From an archaeon (GTDB taxonomy: Archaea > Asgardarchaeota > Hermodarchaeia > Hermodarchaeales > Hermodarchaeaceae), in NCBI GenBank assembly GCA_016550425.1, contig JABXGS010000123.1, positions 1-6,102 of the forward strand: a stretch of 6,102 bases of DNA, written 5' to 3'. The position numbers and the translations under genes were made by a program. The notes beneath the pieces are model-generated. The model made no database searches, was not told the origin of the DNA, and saw only the letters and a program-made list of their open reading frames with translations. This document shows, piece by piece, positions 1 to 5,920 of this stretch; position 1 is the first letter of the stretch, and each line of letters begins with the position of its first letter.

Positions 1-1383
1 ACCACTTTTACCAAGTAAAACGAGAAGAGCCGCTTCAGTTGGATCTCCGATGGCTCGCCACCGCAAGGCCCCGCCTTCAGTTGCTTTATCTTCAACAAGT
101 TGGGCGTCATTATTCAGACTCCCAGCACGAATCAAAAGTGCAAGTTGGTCATAGCTTTCAATTTCGATTGAGCTTGCTGAAATGATTTCAGATTTCGTAT
201 TTGGGCTATTAACTAGAAGAATTTTACCCCGTGGTTCAAAACCTTCACCAGTTACCTGGAAAAGATTGGCTGCATCCCAAATGAAACTAACCATCATCTC
301 GCTCCGAGTGAGAGTGCCAGTTTTATCAGTGCAGAGAACACTGACTCGACCGAGGCTTTCAACAGCAGAAAGGTTACTAACAATGACCCCAACCCCTGCC
401 ATAGCTAAAACTCCAGTGAGTAAGACAATGGTTGTGAGTAGTGGGATGTTGATTGGCATTACAGTCATTGCATTAATTATTGCTTCGACGGCTACTTCAG
501 GTGGTGTAAGAATAACACCATCTATTGGACGTGGAAAGAGAATATAGGAAACAAAACCAACAATTCCAAGGAAAATGGCTACACTGCCTAAGTAGATTGC
601 AAGTCGGTTAACTTTTCGACGGAGTGGAATATCGCCGGTGTTGAGCGTTTCCAATCCCTGACTGATGTCTCCAATTTCTGTTGCTTCGCCAGTTCCAGTG
701 ACAAGGTACCGTCCTGAGCCTGTTGCGATATAGGTTCCACTGTATACCATGGTGTGACGCTCATGAAGGGGAGTGTCTTCATCAAGTGGTGACTGGGATG
801 CAGTCTTGAGTACGGGTGCACTCTCGCCGGTGAGTGAGGCTTCTACTGTCGTAAGTTGGTTCGCATCTAACAAACGTCCATCTGCAGGTATTCGGTCACC
901 TTGTGCCAATACAACAATATCGCCAGGTACAACTTCACTTGTAGAAATTTCAGTTTTCAATCCTTCTCGGATAACCATACTGGTATCCGCGGTAAGTGAT
1001 TGGAGGGCTTCTAATTGTTTCTGGGCACGAAATTGCTGAATGATTGCCAAGAGTGCATTAAAGGCGATGACGACAATCCAGATAATTACATTGGAGGTTC
1101 CTGGTGTGTCGAAGAAGATGACGATTGACGCTAGAAGAACAATGACTATCAGATAAATGAGAATGAGCCCATTAAGAATTGGAGCAAGATAAACGCGCCA
1201 GAATGACCCACGAATTTTAGGAAGTTGATTAGGACCGTAAATGTTCAACCGTCGTTGAGCTTCTCCACTCATGAGTCCATGGTCCAAATCGGTTTCGAGT
1301 TGTTGGGCTAATTTGGATACGGATTGACTATGTCCATTGCGAATCGGTTCAATGTCTGGGTTAGTCTCTCCGCTGGAAGACAT
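1..1383 (-). CDS. Cation-transporting P-type ATPase, P2-like, N-terminal 461 residues (partial)
   Basis: This membrane pump should couple ATP hydrolysis to cation movement through an aspartyl-phosphate intermediate. Reading the minus strand from ATG at 1383 gives 461 uninterrupted codons to the window edge; P2 pumps usually have 850-900 residues, so about half is missing. Visible in order: a cation-ATPase N-terminal domain (about 20-60), membrane helices near 63-92 and 98-118, an actuator domain with PGD (153-155), GDRIPADGR (162-170) and TGES (185-188), helices near 262-284 and 301-330, the phosphorylation motif DKTGTLT with Asp353, and GDPTEAALL (447-455) in the nucleotide-binding domain. 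The helix-4 motif reads PINIP (310-314), where Ca2+ pumps have PEGLP, so the usual acidic ion ligand is absent and the transported ion cannot be assigned. No heavy-metal CPC motif is present in helix 4. The gene lies 59 bases downstream of the Lon-like protease gene on the same strand and may be co-transcribed with it. Only a weak ribosome-binding site precedes this ATG. Confidence 0.94.
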   Translation of the reverse strand, partial: MSSSGETNPDIEPIRNGHSQSVSKLAQQLETDLDHGLMSGEAQRRLNIYGPNQLPKIRGSFWRVYLAPILNGLILIYLIVIVLLASIVIFFDTPGTSNVIIWIVVIAFNALLAIIQQFRAQKQLEALQSLTADTSMVIREGLKTEISTSEVVPGDIVVLAQGDRIPADGRLLDANQLTTVEASLTGESAPVLKTASQSPLDEDTPLHERHTMVYSGTYIATGSGRYLVTGTGEATEIGDISQGLETLNTGDIPLRRKVNRLAIYLGSVAIFLGIVGFVSYILFPRPIDGVILTPPEVAVEAIINAMTVMPINIPLLTTIVLLTGVLAMAGVGVIVSNLSAVESLGRVSVLCTDKTGTLTRSEMMVSFIWDAANLFQVTGEGFEPRGKILLVNSPNTKSEIISASSIEIESYDQLALLIRAGSLNNDAQLVEDKATEGGALRWRAIGDPTEAALLVLLGKSG

Positions 1384-1410
1384 CCGGCGTCCCTATTGGG
1401 GCTTGTGCGA

Positions 1411-1424
1411 ATATTGCTTAAAAG
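1411..1424 (-). promoter_or_regulatory. Possible archaeal TATA-like element for the P-type ATPase gene
   Basis: On the minus strand the sequence TTTTAAGCAATATT lies about 28-41 bases upstream of the ATPase ATG. With the usual archaeal spacing of about 26 bases to the transcription start, the transcript would have a very short leader, which fits the lack of a strong ribosome-binding site. Read-through from the protease gene is an equally good explanation, so this call is tentative. Confidence 0.3.
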
Positions 1425-1442
1425 TGAATTGCGGTTCGCGGT

Positions 1443-3839
1443 CTAGTTCCCGGGGCGATTATGTTCTCGCATGATGTTCGCCATTTCCTGTAACCGCTTA
1501 TCGACACGTCCAAAGATCGAGTCCTCAGGATAGGTGCCATCTGCTTGTCGTTTTCCAGCGGGAATCCCTGTGAGGAGTTCAATTCCGTCTTCGATGGTTC
1601 TTACCGAATAGATATGGAATTTCCCTGCTTCGATAGCCTCGATAACTTCATCTTTCAGCATAAGGTTTTGCACATTAGATTCAGGGACCAAGACGCCTTG
1701 ATCTCCGGTTAGACCATTTTCTTTGCAGACTGCGAAGTAGCCTTCAATTTTCTGGTTGACACCACCGATGGCTTGGACATGCCCATGCTGGTTGACTGAG
1801 CCTGTCACAGCAAACCGTTGTTGAATGGGGACCTCGGATAGCGCGGATAGCATAGCATAGAGTTCAGTGCTACTTGCGCTATCGCCATCAACACCTCCAT
1901 AACTTTGTTCGAAGGTAATCCGTGCGGAGAGACTCAAGGGTTTGTCTTGACCAAAGACTTCGTGGAGAAATCCTGTGAGAATTTGGACCCCTTTGATTTG
2001 GATGGGTCCACTAAGTTGGGCTTCCCTTTCGATGTCAATAACTTGTCCACGGCCTGGTGCGACGGTTGCTGTAATGCGAGACGGTTGCCCGAAACTGAAA
2101 TCGCCAAGAGAGAGTACTGATAACCCGTTAATTTGACCGATCGCTTCACCCTCTGTATCGATTAGGATGACACCTTTCTTGATATATTCCCGGACTTTTT
2201 CGGCATACAAACTTGACCGGAAGAAGCGCTCATCGAGGGATTTTTTGATGTGAGATATTTCAATGATGGATTTTCCGTCCTTTTTCGCATAGAAATTGGC
2301 TTCACGAATGACATCTGCGATAATATCAAACCGTGTAGATAATTTATTTTGGTCATCAGCAAGCCGCGAACTGAAATCGACAACCTCAGCTATTGCATCA
2401 GCATCCAAATGGAGCAAGTCTTCTTTAGCAGTCAGAGTGCAGACAAAGTCGCCGTAGATTTTCACAGAAGCTTTATTCCGGTCCATGGATGTGTCGAAAT
2501 CGGCTTTCACTTTAAACAGCTCGCGGAAATCAGGATCCAATTGATACAGTTGCTGATACCATAGAGGCTGACCGATGAGGATAACCTTAAGTTTTAGCGG
2601 AATAGGCTCAGGATGCAGGGTTTTCACGGAGAGAAATCCCAGAGTTGCAGCAGGTTCTTCAATGACAATCTGATCATTTTGTAGCGCACGCTTCAACGCT
2701 TGATAAGATGCAGGAGCAATCAGCAATTCTCTTACAGGAATCACCAGATAGCCCCCGTTTGCCTGGTGTAAACTACCTGCCCGTATCATGGTGGTGTCGG
2801 TTACGAGCGCACCGAAGCGGGGTTCCTTTTCAATGACCCCGAAGAGTCGATCATAAGCAGCATTCGTAACGGTGACTATCGGAGCGCCTTCTGTTTCGGA
2901 ATTATCAACTAGAAGATTGACCCTGTAACGTTTGGCAAAATCTTCGGGAGACGGCATCCGCATGAGAAGTTCGGGAGGCAATCCTTGGGGTTGCCTACCG
3001 ATGAACTCGTTCAGATTTTTAATTAGATCATCAGCCAATTCCGTAAGCCAAGTAACAACTTTTTCATTGCCAGCGAATTCTTCTTCAATTTCATTTAATA
3101 ATGGTTCAAGTGTAAATCTGACGGCCTTTTCTTCCATATCATGAAGTTGATTACGTAAATCCCGCTCTAAGGATCGCAATTTTCGGAAAGCCGACCGTAA
3201 CTCCGTTTCCAAAGCTTCCCGACGTTTCTCGATTTCTTTTCGGACTTCTGGCTTTAGCTTAGGAATCGCATCTGGCGTAATAGGTTTGCCGTTGATCATA
3301 GGCACCATTAACAAGCCAGTTTGGGTCCCTTGCAAAACAAACCCCGCGTGCTCAGCCTTTTGCCGCATCTGCTCTGTGAGTTCGTCGCGTTCCTGTTCAA
3401 ATTTCCGAGTCAACTCTTCACGTTGTTGCGCGTATTCTTCACTTTCGAGCATCCGCTGAATCATATTCCGTGCGGCTTCGATGAATTGATCAATCTTAGC
3501 CACAAAGACCTTCCCCATACCTGCAGGAAACTCCAAGGCTTGGGGTTTGAATTGGTTCTTGTAATTCGTGACATAGCACCAATCAGAGGGCACTTCACGT
3601 AATTTGGCTGCAATATCTTCCAAATACCGTTCCGTGGCAGTATGTCGACCAGTCCCAGGACTACCTGCGACATAGACATTGAATCCTTTGTCAGGAATCT
3701 CCAAGCCAAATTGCAGGGCGTTCAGGGCACGTGGTTGCCCGACGACCCCTTCGAGAGGGGATAGTTCGGCACTTGTTTTACATGCAAACTCGCGTGATTT
3801 ACAACGCGCACGCAATTGGTCAGATTTTAATTCAGACAT
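1443..3839 (-). CDS. Lon-related ATP-dependent protease (AAA_32 type, 798 aa)
   Basis: A soluble ATP-dependent serine protease of the Lon-related class with an AAA_32 domain, expected to degrade damaged or regulatory proteins. Its length (798) matches the long form of this family. Near the N-terminus is a Walker A-like loop GSPGTGRHT (59-67), with Arg65 where classical loops have Lys. Residues 120-290 are rich in Glu, Lys and Arg and probably form coiled coils. The Walker B region GGYLVIPVRELL (362-373) has Pro368 where an Asp is common. The C-terminal Lon protease domain has the catalytic dyad: Ser654 in DGDSASS and Lys697 in GGVNQKIEG. Their 43-residue spacing is the same as in E. coli LonA (Ser679/Lys722). 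No membrane segment is seen, unlike archaeal LonB. The ATG start is supported by GGGGAGG seven bases upstream. It is divergent from the hydrogenase gene and upstream of the ATPase gene. The family is known; the substrates are not. Confidence 0.93.
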   Translation of the reverse strand: MSELKSDQLRARCKSREFACKTSAELSPLEGVVGQPRALNALQFGLEIPDKGFNVYVAGSPGTGRHTATERYLEDIAAKLREVPSDWCYVTNYKNQFKPQALEFPAGMGKVFVAKIDQFIEAARNMIQRMLESEEYAQQREELTRKFEQERDELTEQMRQKAEHAGFVLQGTQTGLLMVPMINGKPITPDAIPKLKPEVRKEIEKRREALETELRSAFRKLRSLERDLRNQLHDMEEKAVRFTLEPLLNEIEEEFAGNEKVVTWLTELADDLIKNLNEFIGRQPQGLPPELLMRMPSPEDFAKRYRVNLLVDNSETEGAPIVTVTNAAYDRLFGVIEKEPRFGALVTDTTMIRAGSLHQANGGYLVIPVRELLIAPASYQALKRALQNDQIVIEEPAATLGFLSVKTLHPEPIPLKLKVILIGQPLWYQQLYQLDPDFRELFKVKADFDTSMDRNKASVKIYGDFVCTLTAKEDLLHLDADAIAEVVDFSSRLADDQNKLSTRFDIIADVIREANFYAKKDGKSIIEISHIKKSLDERFFRSSLYAEKVREYIKKGVILIDTEGEAIGQINGLSVLSLGDFSFGQPSRITATVAPGRGQVIDIEREAQLSGPIQIKGVQILTGFLHEVFGQDKPLSLSARITFEQSYGGVDGDSASSTELYAMLSALSEVPIQQRFAVTGSVNQHGHVQAIGGVNQKIEGYFAVCKENGLTGDQGVLVPESNVQNLMLKDEVIEAIEAGKFHIYSVRTIEDGIELLTGIPAGKRQADGTYPEDSIFGRVDKRLQEMANIMREHNRPGN

Positions 3840-3846
3840 TATACAT

Positions 3847-3853
3847 CCTCCCC
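3847..3853 (-). promoter_or_regulatory. Strong ribosome-binding site of the Lon-like protease gene
   Basis: On the minus strand GGGGAGG ends seven bases before the ATG at 3839. It is the strongest Shine-Dalgarno sequence in the window and fixes the start of the protease. Confidence 0.8.
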
Positions 3854-3880
3854 ATGAGTGGAGAAAGTTAATACTATCTA

Positions 3881-3890
3881 CTATTTAAGA
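3881..3890 (-). promoter_or_regulatory. Archaeal-type TATA box of the Lon-like protease gene
   Basis: On the minus strand TCTTAAATAG sits about 45 bases upstream of the ATG. A start of transcription about 26 bases downstream, near 3859, would give a leader of roughly 20 bases that just includes the GGGGAGG ribosome-binding site. This geometry is typical of archaeal promoters. No convincing sigma-type -35/-10 pair with 16-18 base spacing was found. The core (TTTAAG on the other strand) is nearly symmetrical, so it could also fire towards the hydrogenase gene with a leader of about 150 bases. Confidence 0.5.
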
Positions 3891-4016
3891 CACTTGAGGA
3901 TTTTCAATTTCTTTTCTACGACGACTTCGTTACACAAGCGAAGCAATACAAGTAAAGCAACGACTTAACGCTGTGAATGGTTGTGAAAACCAAAATCTCT
4001 TAAGGAAGAATACGGC

Positions 4017-4034
4017 ATGAAAAGACTACACTGA
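4017..4034 (+). other. Possible five-codon leader ORF (MKRLH) upstream of the hydrogenase
   Basis: ATG at 4017 is followed by four codons and TGA. It is preceded by AAGGAAG (4002-4008) at a spacing of eight bases, a better ribosome-binding site than that of the hydrogenase gene itself. It ends 23 bases before the hydrogenase ATG. It could be a translated leader that couples or tunes hydrogenase synthesis, or simply chance. Confidence 0.2.
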
Positions 4035-4057
4035 ACCTTTCAGGTAGTTGACCCATC

Positions 4058-5263
4058 ATGGCCAAAACACCCACAACCATGACCATCCCAATTGGTCCCC
4101 AACACCCTGCGCTCAAAGAGCCAGAAAACTTCACCCTCACCGTCGACGGGGAAGTCGTCGTCGACGTCGCACCCCGAATTGGTTACGTCCACCGAGGTAT
4201 CGAAAAAGCATTTGAAAGCCGAACGTTTAGCCAAAACGTCTACCTCGCGGAACGGATTTGCGGTATCTGCTCCCAATCCCATACCACATGCTACGTCCAA
4301 GCCGTCGAAGAAATTCTCGATTTAGAAGTTCCCCCACGTGGATTATACATTCGGGGCATCATGAATGAGCTGAACCGGATTCACAGCCACATCCTCTGGC
4401 TAGGCGTGGCTGGTCACGAAATCGGATGGGACACCCTCTTCCACTATTCGTGGCGTGATAGGGAATACAGCATGGATATTATTGAAGAAATTTGTGGGAA
4501 CCGTGTCAACTACGCCAACAACATCATTGGCGGCGTCCGCCATGATGTGGAGAAGAGCCAAGTCCCGGGCATGGTGGAACGCCTCGAAAAAATCCGTGAC
4601 CGCATGCACCACTACCTGAAATTAATCCTGAATGAACAAACCATTTTAGACCGGGCCCTTGGTGTGGGCATCCTCGAAACTGAAGTCGGAAAAGCCCTCT
4701 GTGCCACTGGTCCCACTGCCCGCGCCTCCGACATCCACTGGGACGTGCGCAACACCCAACCCCGCACCCCCTACCAAGAAAGCGAAAACAAACACTGGGA
4801 AATCCGCACCTCCGACCTCTGCGACGTCGCCGGCCGCGTCGTCGTCCGAATACTTGAAACCGTCGACGCCTGCACCTGCTGCATCGACTGGCTCAAACAC
4901 CTCCCCCCAGGCGACATCAGCGTCCGCGCCCCCCGCCGCGTCCCACCCGGCAAAGCCCTCAGCACCTTCGAAGCCCCCCGTGGCGAAGTCGTCCACTTCG
5001 TCGTCAGCAACGGCACCGACAAACCCGAACGCCACAAAGCCCGCGCCCCCACCCTCGGCAACATCCCCGGCGTCGTCGAAATCATCAAGGGCGGCAAAAT
5101 CGCCGACGTCCCCATCGCCCTCGCCAGCATAGATCCCTGTTTTAGCTGTACGGACCGGATTATCCTCGCGTATCCTGATGGGTCGAAAGAGGAGAAGCCG
5201 TGGGCCTGGTTCCAGGAGAAAAGTCGGGAAGAGCGTGAACGTGCGAAAGCTTGGCGCCGATGA
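4058..5263 (+). CDS. [NiFe]-hydrogenase large (catalytic) subunit, group 4-like, 401 aa
   Basis: This is the Ni-Fe-binding subunit of a hydrogenase, which interconverts H2 with protons and electrons. It opens with IPIGPQHPALKEPE (10-23), as in group 4 energy-converting hydrogenases and NuoD-like proteins. The proximal motif RICGICSQSH carries Cys68 and Cys71, and the distal motif DPCFSCTDR carries Cys361 and Cys364. These four metal ligands separate it from NuoD subunits of complex I, which lack them. GPTARASDIHWDVR (218-231) is a further family motif. A charged, Trp-containing tail of 34 residues follows Arg367. In related enzymes an endopeptidase cuts after this position during nickel insertion. 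Unusual cysteines occur at 272, 274 and 275. No electron-transfer small subunit, membrane arm or maturation gene is adjacent. Codon use is very C-rich from about 4740 to 5129, then changes abruptly. ATG 4058 is the best start, since an internal ATG at 4079 would still keep the conserved IPIGPQHP. Confidence 0.93.
   Translation: MAKTPTTMTIPIGPQHPALKEPENFTLTVDGEVVVDVAPRIGYVHRGIEKAFESRTFSQNVYLAERICGICSQSHTTCYVQAVEEILDLEVPPRGLYIRGIMNELNRIHSHILWLGVAGHEIGWDTLFHYSWRDREYSMDIIEEICGNRVNYANNIIGGVRHDVEKSQVPGMVERLEKIRDRMHHYLKLILNEQTILDRALGVGILETEVGKALCATGPTARASDIHWDVRNTQPRTPYQESENKHWEIRTSDLCDVAGRVVVRILETVDACTCCIDWLKHLPPGDISVRAPRRVPPGKALSTFEAPRGEVVHFVVSNGTDKPERHKARAPTLGNIPGVVEIIKGGKIADVPIALASIDPCFSCTDRIILAYPDGSKEEKPWAWFQEKSREERERAKAWRR
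5129..5263 (+). repeat. 3' end of the hydrogenase gene, intact copy of a duplicated segment
   Basis: This stretch, from the codon before the DPCFSC motif to the stop, has a related copy at 5786-5920. The last 69 coding bases (5192-5260) match 5849-5917 at 54 of 69 positions with no gap, counted by hand. The segment also differs in codon choice from the DNA just before it (GAG, AAG, GCG, CCG, CGG instead of GAA, AAA, GCC, CCC, CGC). Confidence 0.75.
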
Positions 5264-5345
5264 TTGACTGGACTGCCGTAGTCGTGATATTCACTCAGGA
5301 TTGCTAGAGGAGAGTGAGTCTTTCAGGACAGTTGTTGCAGGACTG
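5264..5345. other. Convergent intergenic spacer
   Basis: These 82 bases separate the stop codons of the hydrogenase gene and the small membrane-protein gene. Only small inverted repeats are present: GTGATATTCAC at 5284-5294, and ACAGT (5328-5332) / ACTGT (5342-5346) around a nine-base loop. Neither is followed by a convincing T-run, so no terminator is called. Confidence 0.5.
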
Positions 5346-5756
5346 TTAGGCGAATTCCATTTCGAGACGTTTGATTGCGTTTTGGAGGATCTCGATAGCT
5401 TCAGTATTTTTAGTTTGGATCATGAGAAGTACCCCTTTTTCAAATTCAGCGAGGGATTTGGTGATGTCGCGCCAGTATGGGTTTTGTTTCATGGATAGGG
5501 CGATGTCGATAGGCATTTGGTAGCGGCGGTGGAGCCATCCGATGATGGAGGCGAGAGGAATGTAGATGGCGAGAAATACGAGGAGGAAGTAGAGGATGTT
5601 GGGTAAGAGGCTTTGCATCCCAGGAATATTGACGAGGACGAGTTCATACATGAGGATGCTGAAATTCATGAAAGCGAGGAAATAGACGAGGTAGGTTCCG
5701 TGTCCCGTGCGAAAATCAGTCCAACGACGTTGGAAAAAACCTTTGTTTGTGGTCAT
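5346..5756 (-). CDS. Small two-helix membrane protein of unknown function (136 aa)
   Basis: I do not recognise a named family. The N-terminus is basic (QRRWTDFRTGHG, 9-20), followed by a hydrophobic helix at about 21-42 and a second at about 50-76. Then comes HRRYQMPIDIALSMKQNPYW (76-95) and a soluble, probably helical C-terminus with charged residues (to 136). Both ends of the hairpin carry Arg pairs, so by the positive-inside rule both termini should lie in the cytoplasm. The coding strand favours C-ending codons (CTC, ATC, GCC, TAC), as in the middle of the hydrogenase gene and unlike the protease and ATPase genes; this supports a real gene. It is convergent with the hydrogenase gene, and its promoter and leader fall in the decayed hydrogenase copy. 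GAGATG nine bases upstream of the ATG is a modest ribosome-binding site. A role with the hydrogenase is possible from position only. Confidence 0.72.
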   Translation of the reverse strand: MTTNKGFFQRRWTDFRTGHGTYLVYFLAFMNFSILMYELVLVNIPGMQSLLPNILYFLLVFLAIYIPLASIIGWLHRRYQMPIDIALSMKQNPYWRDITKSLAEFEKGVLLMIQTKNTEAIEILQNAIKRLEMEFA

Positions 5757-5785
5757 AGTTGATGCATCTCGAAATTACTTTACTA

Positions 5786-5920
5786 GATTCTGCTTTTATT
5801 TCATTGCGGTATGGGATTATCCTTGGACATTAAGGCTAATCAATTGCAGAGAAGCCGTGTGCGTGGTTCTAGCAAAAAAGCCGTGAAGAGCTGGACCGTG
5901 TGAATGCTTGGCTTCGCTAC
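5786..5920 (+). pseudogene. Decayed second copy of the hydrogenase large-subunit 3' end
   Basis: In one frame this stretch reads as a degraded version of the end of the hydrogenase protein. The strongest part, 5849-5917, gives EKPCAWF, then a TAG stop, then QKSREELDRVNAW; the intact protein has EKPWAWFQEKSREERERAKAW. Of the 23 codon pairs compared, 15 encode the same residue, and TAG (5870-5872) replaces CAG. Upstream in the same frame, GAT TCT GCT TTT ATT TCA corresponds to the metal-site codons of DPCFSC, but both Cys positions read Ala and Ser. ATT ATC CTT matches IIL after that motif, and stops TAA occur at 5831 and 5837. The distance from the Asp codon to EKP is 21 codons here and 20 in the intact gene. 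Everything upstream of the metal site is missing. The tail homology is certain by eye; the metal-site part is less certain. Confidence 0.75.
5792..5801 (-). promoter_or_regulatory. Possible TATA box of the small membrane-protein gene
   Basis: AAATAAAAGC on the minus strand lies 36-45 bases upstream of the ATG at 5756, giving a predicted leader of about 15 bases. It sits inside the hydrogenase remnant, at the sequence that corresponds to the CFS codons of the intact gene. The match is to the general A/T-rich archaeal pattern only. Confidence 0.35.

Larger units (their letters stand above)
3840..4057. other. Divergent intergenic region between the protease and hydrogenase genes
   Basis: This 218-base spacer holds the protease promoter and the hydrogenase leader. 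It contains a short inverted repeat CTTCG (3925-3929) / CGAAG (3939-3943) and a direct repeat ACGACTT at 3921-3927 and 3960-3966, 39 bases apart. Either could be a regulator site, but both are short. A weak AT-rich stretch around 3985-4004 is the nearest candidate promoter for the hydrogenase gene. Ahead of the hydrogenase ATG there is only AGGT at 4042-4045, 12 bases away, so its translation signal is weak compared with the protease gene. Confidence 0.4.

Noticed and set aside
773..1039. Plus-strand open frame across the left region
   Set aside because: It overlaps the actuator domain of the P-type ATPase, whose minus-strand frame carries TGES and PADGR motifs. No family features are visible on the plus strand.
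1443..3839. Archaeal membrane LonB or classical LonA
   Set aside because: No membrane helices are inserted in the ATPase domain and no LonA-type N-terminal domain is seen. The AAA_32-like layout and the DGDSASS active site fit the Lon-related class.
3921..3966. CRISPR-like or operator array from the ACGACTT repeats and CTTCG/CGAAG hairpin
   Set aside because: There are only two seven-base copies and a five-base stem; this is recorded as a weak regulatory possibility only.
4646..5132. Long alternative reading frames on both strands over the C-rich part of the hydrogenase gene
   Set aside because: They encode low-complexity Pro/Ser/Ala or Gly/Asp/Val proteins produced by the C-rich third positions, and they vanish where the composition changes. 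The hydrogenase frame has clear family motifs.
4058..5263. Complex I NuoD-type subunit
   Set aside because: The N-terminal half is similar in style, but all four Ni-Fe cysteines (68, 71, 361, 364) are present, and NuoD proteins lack them.
5301..5498. Plus-strand frame starting at TTG after the hydrogenase gene
   Set aside because: It overlaps the small membrane-protein gene antisense, has no supporting start signal and resembles nothing known.
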